A stretch of 64,000 bases of DNA from Flavobacterium sp. W4I14 (lineage in GTDB: Bacteria; Bacteroidota; Bacteroidia; Sphingobacteriales; Sphingobacteriaceae): positions 1,736,001 through 1,800,000 of the forward strand of contig JAUSZU010000001.1 of the NCBI GenBank assembly GCA_030817875.1, given 5' to 3'. Below, in pieces: positions 52,411-62,363 of the stretch. The notes below the pieces were generated by a model, which saw only the letters and a program-made list of their open reading frames with translations, made no database searches and was not told where the DNA came from. Each line of letters begins with the position of its first letter. The first letter of the stretch is position 1. Position numbers and translations under genes: made by a program.

Positions 52411-54249
52411 TTATTTCAAAGGATCAAAAGTACCGCCATCCCAGCCAATTGTTTGCTCTAATAAAGGGCTGGAGTTCATAAATGTTGATGGCAATGCATA
52501 GAAATAATAGGTGTCTGGTATACTGAAGCCGGTAACACCCTGATTTATTATGGATGTTTTAAAATATTTCTCGAATGATGTTTTATCATTGATATTAACT
52601 CCATCTCTAAATCTTGTTCCGTTTGCCGTAACTACTTCAAGTTCAGTTTTTAACGCTGCAGATTTTGTTTCCCACTGTATGGTTTGCATCGAGCCCTGTA
52701 AAAGGTGATAATTCCTGGTACGCCTTAAATCGAAGGCACGTTTTCCTTCAAAGGCAAATTCGACCATTCTTTCTTTCAGTATTAAATCGCGCATTAGCAA
52801 TTTAGATGAAGCCAGATCCAGTCCATAATTTTTAGTTCCGGCCTGAATTCCAGCGCGGATCCGAATTTCTTTTACTAAATTTTGCGCTTCTGTAAGATTA
52901 CCGATTTCATTGGCGCATTCTGCCAGATTCATAATTACTTCAGCATAACGCAACTCTATCCAGTCTAAACCATTCCCTCCAAAATCGTTGGCATAAGCCA
53001 CAGCGCCTTTTGCGAGTTCGGGGTCGCAAAATCGTTTCATATAAAAGCCCTGTGGCGATGGTTCAGTAATGTTCGAAACATAATTCCATTGTCTCCTGCT
53101 GCTTGCACCGCTTAATTTCCAGCTGCTTCCATTGTAAGCTATCGTTGCATCTAGCCTTGGATCGCGGTTTACCCAAAACAGAACCGGATCGTAAGTGAAC
53201 GAGCTGGCCTGCCCAACCGGAACACCATCCTTCATGGTGTAGGTATTGACAAGATTTAAGGTCGGAATAAATGCAGATGCACCACCGCCCTCTTCTGTGG
53301 GCCTTGCTTTGGCTTCTATATTCTGACCTCTTTTTTCAACTTTATTAGAATAAGAACGCACAATTATAGCCTCGGTGTTACTGGTTCCTTCCTTAAAAAA
53401 AACATCTCCATAGTTCGGTAATAAACTGTTACCAGAAGCTTTGCATATATCATAAGCTTCTTTACAGGCCTGATATGCAGTAGTCCACCTGCTTTGATCG
53501 AAGGGGTGTGTTGGATCATTTAAAGGATTAAACTGTGGACTTGCCCAGTATAACAATACCCGTCCTTTTAGTGCGGCCGCTGCTTTCCGGGTAAATTTAC
53601 CACGCTCATTTCCATCATTCCAGGTTACATTGTTCAATAAAATCATTGCAGAATCCAAATCGCTCACAATAGATTTAAAACATGCTGCTGCGCTCGCTCT
53701 TCCGCTCAACTCTACATTATCAGGGTTTTGTGGAGTAAGTACCAATGGAACACCACCATATAAACGTGTTAATTCAAAGTATGATAAAGCTCTCAGTGCA
53801 AAAAATTGTCCGCGCAGTTTATTTTTCGAATCTTGTGCCAGGTTGCCTCCAGGAATTTCCTTGATGGCAACGTTACAGCGTGCAATGTCGAAATACCTGT
53901 TATCGCCTTTAGTGCCCTGGTATTTCGTAGCAATAAATTTCACATCATTAGATGTTAGTGTACCATTTACGCCAATTGCTTTGCGCATAATGCTCTCTGA
54001 TGAAGAAAAACGGTCTTCATCACTTGCGTATATTACATTGTTTGCGGCAAATTCATAAGGAAAATCTGGCATAACAACATCATAGGTGTCATTTAAAAGA
54101 AATTGTATTGCTCCCTCATTGTCCCATATCCTCGAGTCGATCCCATTTCTGTCTTTTACATCGAAGAAATCTTTCTTACATCCCGAAAAAGATGCCATTA
54201 GCACGGCCAAAATACCTATTGCCAAAGTGTTTTTATATTTAAATTTCAT
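52411..54249 (-). CDS. susD: SusD/RagB family lipoprotein
   Basis: 612 residues with a lipobox (MASFSGC, Cys about 24). SusD landmarks: FFALRALSYFELTRLYGGVP near 148, KAAAALKGRVLLYWASPQFN near 222, WIELRYAEVIMNLAECANEI near 424, ERMVEFAEGKRAFDLRR-like segment near 490 (exact: MVEFAFEGKRAFDLRRTR). It partners with the SusC encoded 24 nt upstream and is followed by the surface lipoprotein gene. It binds polysaccharide at the outer surface and delivers it to SusC. Confidence 0.92.
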   Translation of the reverse strand: MKFKYKNTLAIGILAVLMASFSGCKKDFFDVKDRNGIDSRIWDNEGAIQFLLNDTYDVVMPDFPYEFAANNVIYASDEDRFSSSESIMRKAIGVNGTLTSNDVKFIATKYQGTKGDNRYFDIARCNVAIKEIPGGNLAQDSKNKLRGQFFALRALSYFELTRLYGGVPLVLTPQNPDNVELSGRASAAACFKSIVSDLDSAMILLNNVTWNDGNERGKFTRKAAAALKGRVLLYWASPQFNPLNDPTHPFDQSRWTTAYQACKEAYDICKASGNSLLPNYGDVFFKEGTSNTEAIIVRSYSNKVEKRGQNIEAKARPTEEGGGASAFIPTLNLVNTYTMKDGVPVGQASSFTYDPVLFWVNRDPRLDATIAYNGSSWKLSGASSRRQWNYVSNITEPSPQGFYMKRFCDPELAKGAVAYANDFGGNGLDWIELRYAEVIMNLAECANEIGNLTEAQNLVKEIRIRAGIQAGTKNYGLDLASSKLLMRDLILKERMVEFAFEGKRAFDLRRTRNYHLLQGSMQTIQWETKSAALKTELEVVTANGTRFRDGVNINDKTSFEKYFKTSIINQGVTGFSIPDTYYFYALPSTFMNSSPLLEQTIGWDGGTFDPLK

Positions 54250-54273
54250 TGTTCAGATTTTAATTGATAACCA

Positions 54274-57200
54274 TTATAAACTTACATTCAAGCCTAAGGA
54301 AATTGTCCTCAAAGTTGGGTAGTCATAAATTGTAGAAGAGTAAGGATCTTTGTATTTAAGCGGATTTACGATAGTCCATAGGTTATTTCCTGTTAAAACT
54401 AATCGTGAATCAGCTATACCGATTCTGCTAAGCAAGCTCTTTGGCATTTTATAGGTTAAGGTCATGTTATTTATCCTGATCATTGTGCCGCTTCTGGCCC
54501 AAAAAGTCGAATTCCAACCGGCTGCTATACCTGCATCATCAAACCTTGGGAACGCTGCATTTGGGGTTTCTGGTGTCCAGTGATCGCGCCAATATGCCGG
54601 AACATTAACCGTTGCACTTGCAGGCGCTTTAGACTTGCTATCGAAAAATACTTTTCCGCCAAACCTGGTTACAAAGTTTGTACTTAAACTCAATGTTTTG
54701 TAGGAAATGGCCACATTAAAGCCAATACCAAAAGAATTGGTAGACTCGAACATAGGAACCTGATCTTTTTCAGTAATTTTTCCATCGCCATTAGTATCTT
54801 CATAATACAGCCAACCAACTTGTGGCACCCTGTTGTTAATGGTATATGTTGGGTATTGATTGAGAAGTGCATCTACATCCGCTTGCGTTCTCAGCATTCC
54901 TTTCGATATCAAACCATAGTTGCCGCTGTTATATTTATTGGGATCTGTTCCGAACTGGTATTTTAAATCAGGATAAGTGATATCCCACAACTGAAATTCA
55001 TTATAAAACATCTGGTCTATCCGGCTATTTGCAAAACCAAACAAAATATCGGTATTTACACCCCAGTTTTTATCAATTTTTGCTTTGTAACCAATCGAAA
55101 ATTCATGCCCCCAGTTAGTACGTTGCTGGTAATTTAGTAATGGTGCCTCAAAGCCTGCGTACATTGGGAAATTTTCATTGTTCCCTTTATCAAACATATC
55201 GTATGAATATCTGTGATAAAATTCATACGTAAAATTGATACTATTTTTTAAGAAAGAGGCATCTAAACCTAAGTTAAAAGTACGAGCCTTTTCCCAGGTG
55301 ATATCAGGATTGGGCATGATCTCAGGGTTGAGTCCACCAGTTAATGTTTCATTATACAGGTATCCTGCCGGATCAACAGTATACCTCGATTGCCACAACC
55401 TCGCATTAATCCTGCTTTCTCCCACTAACCCATAATTGGCTCTAACTTTTAAGCGGTCTACAAATTTGACGTTGTCTTTAAAAAAATCTTCTTCACTGAT
55501 CGCCCATCCTAAACCCACACTTGGAAACAAACCCCAGCGATTGCCAGGCGCAAAATTTGAAGATGCATCCATACGGGCAATCGCCTCAATAAAATATTTT
55601 TTGCCATAATCGTAATTTAACCTGCCGATGTAAGAACGCTGAACCGATTCGAAAATGCTTTTGTTTTGTAATGTGAAAGTTGAGCGATCGAAACCCCAAT
55701 ACTCGTCAATACCTGGCAGAACCTGGTTTCGCCAGTATACGTTCAATTGCTCATTTACGCCCTCTGATTGATCGAAAGCAGCTAACACATTCAGGCTATG
55801 TTTTCCAAATGTCCTGTCGTAACTGAGTGATGCAATAGCCTGATAGCTTGAAGATGAGTTCGTGCCTGAAGAGAGCTGCGTATTTGCAGCACCTACTGCT
55901 GTAATTGTACTTACAACCTCGTTGGTGTAAAGTAAATTGTTTTGCCCGGTTGTTTTGAAGTTATAAACGGTGTATGGTGGCACGTATTGGCCACTTGTAC
56001 CGCTTCTGTTATTTTTACCAAACTGAACACGCCCGGTTAAGCCAGGTATAAATTTTGGTTTATAATCAACAGAAGCATTTAGCGCCAGTCCTTGAGATTT
56101 ATCGAAGATATTATTTCCTGAATTTACAACAGCAAGCGGATTCGTATTGCTATTGTAATTAATTGGTTTGCCATCGATCTGAATTGGCACCCATTTAGGC
56201 GTTGTAATCAGCTGTTGAAAAAATGCCTGATCGTTTTCTCCTCCATTTTTATAGGTATCACTAGTCTTTTTCGAAAAATCTGCGCTTAAGGTAACTGTAG
56301 CTGTCAAGCCATCAATAATTTTAGCGTTCATACCCGATCTGAAAGCATACTTACTGTAGTTGATACCTCCATAGTTGCCTGATTCATCATAATAATTTCC
56401 TCCGGCGAAAAAGGTAATTGCTTCAGAACCGCCAGAAACATTCATATTATGCCTGTTTACCTTCGAAACTTTCCATAACTCGTCAAACCAACCTTTAATA
56501 TTGCTATTTTTTAGCTGTTCTAAATCCGCGGCGGAAAACATCGACGAAGTCGGCGAATTTGCAATTCGGTAACCATCATTTAACAGCTGCGCATGCTCGT
56601 ATGCAGAGAGCATATCTACATTTGCTGCATTATCTGAAAATCCTAAAAAACCAGTATAACTGATTTGCGGTTTTCCACGCTTGCCTTTTTTAGTGGTTAT
56701 CAAAACCACTCCTTTCGCACCTGATGCACCATAAATAGCTGCTGAAGCATCTTTGAGGAAAGAGATATCTTCAACCATAGTTAAATCCAGATTATCAAAA
56801 TCATCACGGGTAACTGTAATCCCATCAATTACATACAATGGCTCTGTTGTAGCTCCAAGTAAAGCAGATTGCTCTGATCTTGACGCTCCTCTGATATTAA
56901 TGGTAACCGAGGAGCCTGGTTTGCCTGAAACAGAATTAACACCTACACCCGCAATTTTATTCCGAAGTGCAGCGGCAATATTTGGCACGGGTAGATCCTG
57001 AATTTCTTCAGCCCTGATGCTGGCTACCGAACCTAAAATCTCACTGCGTTTCTTTGTTCCGTAACCGATAACCACAACGGCATCCTGATCTAAACTCTGA
57101 CTATCTTCTACAAAATTTACCGTTAAACTGGTTTTTCCAGCCAAAGGAATAGTTTGCCTGATAAAGCCAACATAAGAAAAAACCAATGCATCAGTTGCCG

Positions 57201-57411
57201 GATCAGCAATCAGTGCAAATTCTCCTTTATCATTGGTACTTACATTATTGGTTTTGCCGCGTATCCCGACAGTAACACCAGGAATGGGTTGCCCGTCTTT
57301 TTTATCTACCACTTTACCGGTGATCTGCTTTTGTTGGGCAAAAACAGTGGTAAATGCAAATAGCATGAGCACTAAAACCCATGAGGTTTTTCGTAAAAAT
57401 TTTGAGTTCAT
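54274..57411 (-). CDS. susC: SusC/RagA family TonB-dependent transporter
   Basis: 1045 residues with a signal peptide (cleavage near TTVFA). Regulatory-like domain (ITGKVVDKKDGQPIPGVTVG, about 29-110), plug (DAVVVIGYGTKKRSEILGSV near 112; ISFLKDASAAIYGASGAKGV near 213), then the barrel, ending YPTLRTISLGLNVSL. It forms the transport pair with the SusD at 52411. It differs from the second SusC across the barrel, so the two systems are not recent copies. The ATG is 279 nt below the proximal box of module C. Confidence 0.93.
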   Translation of the reverse strand: MNSKFLRKTSWVLVLMLFAFTTVFAQQKQITGKVVDKKDGQPIPGVTVGIRGKTNNVSTNDKGEFALIADPATDALVFSYVGFIRQTIPLAGKTSLTVNFVEDSQSLDQDAVVVIGYGTKKRSEILGSVASIRAEEIQDLPVPNIAAALRNKIAGVGVNSVSGKPGSSVTINIRGASRSEQSALLGATTEPLYVIDGITVTRDDFDNLDLTMVEDISFLKDASAAIYGASGAKGVVLITTKKGKRGKPQISYTGFLGFSDNAANVDMLSAYEHAQLLNDGYRIANSPTSSMFSAADLEQLKNSNIKGWFDELWKVSKVNRHNMNVSGGSEAITFFAGGNYYDESGNYGGINYSKYAFRSGMNAKIIDGLTATVTLSADFSKKTSDTYKNGGENDQAFFQQLITTPKWVPIQIDGKPINYNSNTNPLAVVNSGNNIFDKSQGLALNASVDYKPKFIPGLTGRVQFGKNNRSGTSGQYVPPYTVYNFKTTGQNNLLYTNEVVSTITAVGAANTQLSSGTNSSSSYQAIASLSYDRTFGKHSLNVLAAFDQSEGVNEQLNVYWRNQVLPGIDEYWGFDRSTFTLQNKSIFESVQRSYIGRLNYDYGKKYFIEAIARMDASSNFAPGNRWGLFPSVGLGWAISEEDFFKDNVKFVDRLKVRANYGLVGESRINARLWQSRYTVDPAGYLYNETLTGGLNPEIMPNPDITWEKARTFNLGLDASFLKNSINFTYEFYHRYSYDMFDKGNNENFPMYAGFEAPLLNYQQRTNWGHEFSIGYKAKIDKNWGVNTDILFGFANSRIDQMFYNEFQLWDITYPDLKYQFGTDPNKYNSGNYGLISKGMLRTQADVDALLNQYPTYTINNRVPQVGWLYYEDTNGDGKITEKDQVPMFESTNSFGIGFNVAISYKTLSLSTNFVTRFGGKVFFDSKSKAPASATVNVPAYWRDHWTPETPNAAFPRFDDAGIAAGWNSTFWARSGTMIRINNMTLTYKMPKSLLSRIGIADSRLVLTGNNLWTIVNPLKYKDPYSSTIYDYPTLRTISLGLNVSL

Positions 57412-57656
57412 ATTCGTTATTTGGTTAGTTTTTTACTAATACAGCTAATACGACATCAATCAGGCCTAGCGCTTGATCAATTTCATTTAGCATACATAAG
57501 CTGTAATGGCAATTGCCTTATACAGTTTATTCATTAGTGTTTCCGGTTAAGGATGGGGCTTGTTTGTTTGTGTTTGCTTTTTACAGCATGCTAGTTAGGC
57601 ATAAGAATTAGACAGCGTTATTTAAAAATCTATCTAACATTAATTGTCTTTGTGGT

Positions 57657-57877
57657 GGCTCATATTTTTGCTTTAGATTAAAAAATTATTGGTTAGAAAG
57701 TATATTTTAACTTTACATTAATGAAGTAAAATCCATTTTTAAAACAAAATAGCAGAGGTTATTGTATGATTTCATCAATCAAAGATTAACCTTTTCTTTA
57801 TAAGCTATTTAGTAATTCTATTGACACTACAATATAAATATAAATTCATATATAAATGAAATATTCTTGAATAAAAA
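57657..57877 (-). promoter_or_regulatory. Regulatory module C, upstream of the first SusCD operon
   Basis: Lies in the 510-nt gap 57412-57921; the remaining leader (57412-57656) shows nothing else recognisable. Parts: GGCTCAT (57657-57663), TGGTTAGAAAGTATATT (57690-57706, identical in all modules), GTATGATTT (57764-57772, shifted by about 20 nt relative to A and B) and the distal box (57845-57877, 30 of 33 bases as in A and B). Total length 221 bp against 222 and 223 in the other copies. Confidence 0.75.
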
Positions 57878-57888
57878 ATACAAAAAAT

Positions 57889-57914
57889 AATGGAGCGTTT
57901 AAACATACTCCATT
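57889..57914 (-). terminator. Terminator after DUF3826 copy 2
   Basis: AATGGAG (57889-57895) pairs with CTCCATT (57908-57914) around a 12-nt loop. Reading minus strand, it runs into T-rich DNA (A-runs at 57872-57887). It lies 8 nt after the DUF3826 stop. Confidence 0.65.
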
Positions 57915-57921
57915 ACCGATG

Positions 57922-58590
57922 CTAATTTGCTTGCGCTTTTGCCTTTCTACGCTTCTCCCACTCTATTCCTTCCTTCTTCAAATCGTATCCGGCAGCCGAC
58001 AAGTAATTGTTTATCCTGCCTTTATACTTCCCAAACCATGCATGCTTTTTATCTGACGATTCTGCATCCATAGCATGTTCACGTGCTTCGGTAAGCCAAA
58101 CTAAAATTTGTTTTTTCTGCTCATCTGTCAACGTTAAAATCTCTTCTTGGTAGGCTTTATAAGTAATTGGCAATACATTATAGGTCATACCGTTTTTTAC
58201 CTGCTCAACCTGTTCATTGGTAAGTTGTGCAGAAAGTTTGCTGATGTATTTTTTATGCAGTTTAGCCAATGATGTTTCTACTACACGGCTATCTTTAGCA
58301 AGGGCCGAATCGCGTTGCACTTTATTGTCTTTGTTTTTTTCTTTAATTGCTTTTACACGAATGTCGCGTGCAGCATAGATGTCGTTTAAATCGCTATACT
58401 GATCTCTGATAATTACTGTCACTTTCTCGGTTTTCTTTGCATCGGTAATTCCAAGATTGGCAACAATTTTAGCCGAACGCTCGGTAATCATTTTCATATA
58501 GGCTTCTTTATCGTTCACAGGATTGTTCTGAGCAAAAATTGCTGTAATGCTCGAAAAGGTTAACAATAAGGCTAAAATTGATGATTTCAT
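57922..58590 (-). CDS. DUF3826 family exported protein (copy 2)
   Basis: 222 residues with a signal peptide (cleavage near AIFAQ, about 21). Helical and charged; LTNEQVEQVKNGMTYNVLPI near 130 and LTDEQKKQILVWLTEAREHA near 157 align with copy 1 at 26177-26842. It follows the isomerase gene by 10 nt, so it is in a different operon from copy 1. It may mark a periplasmic step shared by both units; no activity is known to me. Confidence 0.8.
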   Translation of the reverse strand: MKSSILALLLTFSSITAIFAQNNPVNDKEAYMKMITERSAKIVANLGITDAKKTEKVTVIIRDQYSDLNDIYAARDIRVKAIKEKNKDNKVQRDSALAKDSRVVETSLAKLHKKYISKLSAQLTNEQVEQVKNGMTYNVLPITYKAYQEEILTLTDEQKKQILVWLTEAREHAMDAESSDKKHAWFGKYKGRINNYLSAAGYDLKKEGIEWEKRRKAKAQAN

Positions 58591-58600
58591 GTCTTTATAT

Positions 58601-60235
58601 TTAAATTGTATTTATTTTTTTTAGGTTCACATCTCCGCAAAAATGCACTTTTAAGCCGAGTTCATCCATTGCGGCTGCTTTAATACGGCAAGCTTCGTGT
58701 GCCCCAGCCTCGTAATTGGTATAAACCACCTGAATATGGTTGGCTTTATGCCTGGCCATCAACTGATCGCGGCTCACGCCTTTTAAAATGGCATGCATAA
58801 TTGGCCATTCGGGTGTAGTTCCGTTCCAGCGTCTTTTGGTTTCTTCCTCTGGCAAAGCTACTACTTCCCCTACGCCCAAATCGCAATGTAATTCATTATC
58901 CATTACATAAACCCGGCTCCATACAATGAAACCTGGTTTACTGATACCTTTTAACGATCCACCGCCTAAACGGAAGTACATAGCTGGCTGCCTATCGCTG
59001 CTTGCTCCGGCGTAGCCATTAATAAAATGTGCAGGTGGTGCTGCTCCTGAGATTAAAAACAGCCAAACAAACCCGTCAACATCATCATTTTTGTAATATT
59101 CGCCCCAGCGGATATCGTGAAGGGTATTTTCTCCGGTCATTCCTAATTCTTTCCAAAGATTGTAGGTTACCAGGGCATCCAAACCGGCACATTCGTCTAC
59201 CTCGTTAAAATGTGGTAAAGCACGTTTTGGATAAAGTTCTTTACCATCTACAGAAAATACCGGCGGACGGTCTTCGTTATTTAATAAACCCTCTACTAAA
59301 TCGCTGGCTACAGTTAAATCTTTTAATCCCTGCTGATACTGGATTCCAATGGTATCGCAGCTAAAATTATCAGCAATCCTCAGGGCGGCGATATACATTT
59401 TACACTGTTCGAGGGTTTGGTTTTTAGTTAATTGTGTCTCCTCTTCAGTTCCCCAGTTAAAGGTCATTCCTTTTTGCAAAAGCCAGTCTAAAACAGCCTC
59501 TGCTTCGCCATTGGTAACCTGCAGCATACCTGCATATAATGCCGATTGACTTAGGCGCTCTTTAAAGAAACCAGTTTTGTGTAGCAGTTCGTCGGGAATG
59601 ATAGCATTGTACATACCCATGCAGCCTTCGTCAAACACGCCCATGATCACTTTTCGCTCTTTTAAGCTTTTGGCAAAAGTTCTTCCTTTCTTGTCGTCGC
59701 TTAGTGGTATCTTACTTAAGGCAAAACTTTTTACATGACTTTGATCGTAACTGACCTTGCCGGTTGTGAGCCATTCTTGCAGGCCATCGGTAAAAAAATC
59801 ATCCGTAAAATTTTCACTCCATAAAGTACTATACGGAATTGCCGCTTTGGTTAAGCAACCGTTCAGATTTAACATGCCTACCAAACCAGGCCATTGTCCG
59901 CTCCAGTTGGCTACGGTTAGTATCGGGCCATGATGTGTGGTAAGCCCTGCAAGTACATGATGTGAGTATTGCCAAACACTTTCTGCTACAATTATAGGTT
60001 GGTTGGGATCAATATTTCTGAAGATATCCATACCCATTCTTTGCGAATCGATAAAGCCATGTTTTTTTGTGGAATTGTATGAATGGGCACGTTTAACTTT
60101 CCAGCTAAATTGCTCGATGGCTAAAGTTAATTTTCGCTCCATTTCGACTTGAGCAGCCCAGCAATTTTGATTTGCCGAAAGCCGTAGATCGCCACTTGAA
60201 ACCAGTAGAATTTCTCCTTGTTTACCTTGCTTCAT
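58601..60235 (-). CDS. L-fucose/L-arabinose isomerase-like sugar isomerase
   Basis: 544 residues, no signal peptide, cytoplasmic, near the length of FucI-type enzymes (about 590). PIIVAESVWQYSHHVLAG near 80, VIMGVFDEGCMGMYNAIIP near 200 and PHFNEVDECAGLDALVTYN near 343 fit the FucI/AraA superfamily, and RHKANHIQVVY near 508 is a likely metal-binding His region. It would convert an aldose released from the glycan (rhamnose, fucose or a branched sugar) to its ketose. The DUF3826 gene follows in the same operon; the AraC regulator gene is divergent. Exact sugar unknown. Confidence 0.7.
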   Translation of the reverse strand: MKQGKQGEILLVSSGDLRLSANQNCWAAQVEMERKLTLAIEQFSWKVKRAHSYNSTKKHGFIDSQRMGMDIFRNIDPNQPIIVAESVWQYSHHVLAGLTTHHGPILTVANWSGQWPGLVGMLNLNGCLTKAAIPYSTLWSENFTDDFFTDGLQEWLTTGKVSYDQSHVKSFALSKIPLSDDKKGRTFAKSLKERKVIMGVFDEGCMGMYNAIIPDELLHKTGFFKERLSQSALYAGMLQVTNGEAEAVLDWLLQKGMTFNWGTEEETQLTKNQTLEQCKMYIAALRIADNFSCDTIGIQYQQGLKDLTVASDLVEGLLNNEDRPPVFSVDGKELYPKRALPHFNEVDECAGLDALVTYNLWKELGMTGENTLHDIRWGEYYKNDDVDGFVWLFLISGAAPPAHFINGYAGASSDRQPAMYFRLGGGSLKGISKPGFIVWSRVYVMDNELHCDLGVGEVVALPEEETKRRWNGTTPEWPIMHAILKGVSRDQLMARHKANHIQVVYTNYEAGAHEACRIKAAAMDELGLKVHFCGDVNLKKINTI

Positions 60236-60454
60236 AATTTATTAATAAACAAATAATTTATATAAAAATAATTTGTCAGCTTATATTTGGATTATGCCTT
60301 TACGGCTATATACAAAACTCAACAATGAAAAACACTATTTCCTGATAGTTTTTATCAAATTAATATAGGATGTTATCATTAAACTCGTTAACTTTAGACC
60401 GCTGTGGTTAAGTTTATAGACCAACACAGCCCTAACCAAATATTGATCAGTACC

Positions 60455-61324
60455 ATGAAACCTCATTTTCATAAAGTTCCAATTACCTTACAAAGTTCCT
60501 TTAGTATCCGCCACGATATTAAACCCGATTTTGGGAATATCTGGCACTACCATCCTGAGCTAGAATTGCACTATGTAATCAAAGGGGAAGGCGTTCGTTT
60601 TATTGGCGATAACATCAGTAATTTTGTGCCAGATGAGATGGTGCTTTTAGGGGAAAACCTGCCTCATACCTGGCGTTGTAAAGATGAATATTTTCAAAAC
60701 AATCCAGATCTTACCACTGAAGCCATGGTGATCCATTTCTTACCCGATTGTTTGGGGAAATACATGCTTACTTTACCTGAAGCTTACCTGATCCCGAAAT
60801 TATTCGAAAAAGCAAAAAGCGGAATGGTAATTAAAGGGAAAGCTAAAGATAAACTGGTTGATTTAATGCGGGCTGCAGTTGATGCAACCAATTTGGACCG
60901 GATCATTATCCTCTTGTCTATCCTTAAGACATTGGCAGAAACGGATGAATTTTCGACAATTGTAACCAGCAAAAATACATTCTATCAAAGCAATGAGTCT
61001 GAAACACTCCGGATCAATAAAATCTGTAATTATACCCTGAGTAACTATAAAAAGGATATTACATTAGAAGAAGTGGCTTCTTTAAGTAATTTAAGCGTAA
61101 CTTCTTTCTGCAGGTATTTCAAACTGATGACAAAGAAGACCTTTTATGATTTCCTGATTGAAATTAGGGTGAGTCATGCCTGCCGTTTTTTAATTGAAAA
61201 TAAGCTACCTACCGAAATGATCTGTTTTGATTGCGGTTTTAATAATGTGTCTAATTTCTACCGGCACTTTAAAAAAGTTACAGGGATGACGCCTTTAGAC
61301 TATAAAAGGAAATATTTGAATTAG
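60455..61324 (+). CDS. AraC family transcriptional regulator with cupin sensor
   Basis: 289 residues from the ATG at 60455; an upstream in-frame start at 60404 would add 17 residues without family similarity. The N-terminal cupin (about 1-130; IWHYHPELELHYVIKGEG near 26) should bind a sugar. The C-terminal double helix-turn-helix (about 187-289; TLEEVASLSNLSVTSFCRYF, then ICFDCGFNNVSNFYRHFKK) is standard AraC. It diverges from the isomerase gene across a 219-nt gap with no obvious match to modules A-C. It is the best candidate in the window to act on the phased repeats of module B. Confidence 0.9.
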   Translation: MKPHFHKVPITLQSSFSIRHDIKPDFGNIWHYHPELELHYVIKGEGVRFIGDNISNFVPDEMVLLGENLPHTWRCKDEYFQNNPDLTTEAMVIHFLPDCLGKYMLTLPEAYLIPKLFEKAKSGMVIKGKAKDKLVDLMRAAVDATNLDRIIILLSILKTLAETDEFSTIVTSKNTFYQSNESETLRINKICNYTLSNYKKDITLEEVASLSNLSVTSFCRYFKLMTKKTFYDFLIEIRVSHACRFLIENKLPTEMICFDCGFNNVSNFYRHFKKVTGMTPLDYKRKYLN

Positions 61325-61328
61325 ATTT

Positions 61329-61363
61329 AAGACCTTATAGGTTTTAAAAACCTATAAGGTCTT
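61329..61363. terminator. 35-nt perfect inverted repeat, bidirectional terminator
   Basis: AAGACCTTATAGGTTTT and its complement face each other around a single base between the convergent AraC and aldolase genes. Position and symmetry fit a two-way terminator. Confidence 0.75.
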
Positions 61364-61374
61364 GGAGAAACTGC

Positions 61375-62307
61375 CTATATAAAAACCTTAATATTCAAGT
61401 CATTGCGGAGCAAAGTATAATCATCAAACAATGTTTCTACTTCTTTTATTACACTTGGCGTAAACGAACCCACATTTCTGCGGGTAAAAGTCGAGATATT
61501 AAGTCCTCGCTTTTGCAGGAAATATTTCGACACCACCGGATAAACGTTATGCATTACGTCCATGTTATCGATTAAAAACTGTTGTACCACTTGTACTTCA
61601 TCTTTAAAAGCTTCATCATTATAATGGTCGCAAAGCCAGACAATCAATTCAGGGAAATAATTACCTTGAATGCACGATAAGCCCGAAGCTCCAGCTTTTA
61701 ATGATTCTACCGCATGTACAATGTAGGCATCGTATAATCCAAAAGTCTTGCCTTCAGTCAGTTTCAGTTTTTCTTTAATCTGACTAAGGTCCAGGCAGGT
61801 ATCTTTATGGTAAATCACTCTTCCGGTTGCTACAAAATCGGCCAGTTGTTGCGGTTTCAATACTCTTTTATAAGGCACCGGACATTCGTAAAAACCTAAC
61901 GGAATTTTATCTGTTTGATCGAGCAGATCGAAAACGCGATCGTTAAAAATCTCGTCAGTTTCATTTTCTTCAGCAAGTAAACTGGTAATTGCAATCACCG
62001 CTTCTACCCCCGCATCGCTTACTTCTTTCACAAAATCGGCCTGTTCGGAAATAGCGCCACCAAAAGTTCCGGTGGCTACCACTGGTACGGCACCGTTAAC
62101 AACTTTGATCACATGTTTTATGGCCTGAATCCGTTCTTTGCCACTCAATTCGAACATTTCGCTCGACAGACAATTGGCAAATAAACCTGATGATCCGGCC
62201 TGTAAATAAATCTCAGTCAGTTGTGTAAGGGCTGGATAATCGATGTTCCCGTTGCTTAAAAAGGGCGTAAGCATTACCGGGATGAACCCTTTTTGTGAGT
62301 TTTCCAT
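61375..62307 (-). CDS. DapA/NanA family (class I) aldolase or lyase
   Basis: 310 residues, cytoplasmic, normal family length. The Schiff-base Lys is Lys168 in VIYHKDTC, and the catalytic Tyr is Tyr140 in GFYECPVPYKR; their 28-residue separation is that of DapA. GFIPVMLTPF opens the barrel. The family includes aldolases for 2-keto-3-deoxy sugar acids and sialic acid. With Gfo/Idh/MocA oxidoreductases and an isomerase nearby it could split a keto-deoxy acid made from a glycan sugar, but the substrate is unknown. It lies 56 nt after the symporter gene. Confidence 0.82.
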   Translation of the reverse strand: MENSQKGFIPVMLTPFLSNGNIDYPALTQLTEIYLQAGSSGLFANCLSSEMFELSGKERIQAIKHVIKVVNGAVPVVATGTFGGAISEQADFVKEVSDAGVEAVIAITSLLAEENETDEIFNDRVFDLLDQTDKIPLGFYECPVPYKRVLKPQQLADFVATGRVIYHKDTCLDLSQIKEKLKLTEGKTFGLYDAYIVHAVESLKAGASGLSCIQGNYFPELIVWLCDHYNDEAFKDEVQVVQQFLIDNMDVMHNVYPVVSKYFLQKRGLNISTFTRRNVGSFTPSVIKEVETLFDDYTLLRNDLNIKVFI

Positions 62308-62363
62308 TATATTCTGATATGGTAAATTGTTCTATATAATTGCCTGATCAAACCAGAATGGTT

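Noticed and set aside
47679-57411. Sigma/anti-sigma-controlled SusC
   Set aside because: Neither SusC has the extra N-terminal signalling domain, and no ECF sigma or FecR gene is nearby.
45319-57877. Naming exact -33/-7 promoters within modules A-C
   Set aside because: No convincing TTTG and TAnnTTTG pair at proper spacing was found in all three copies.
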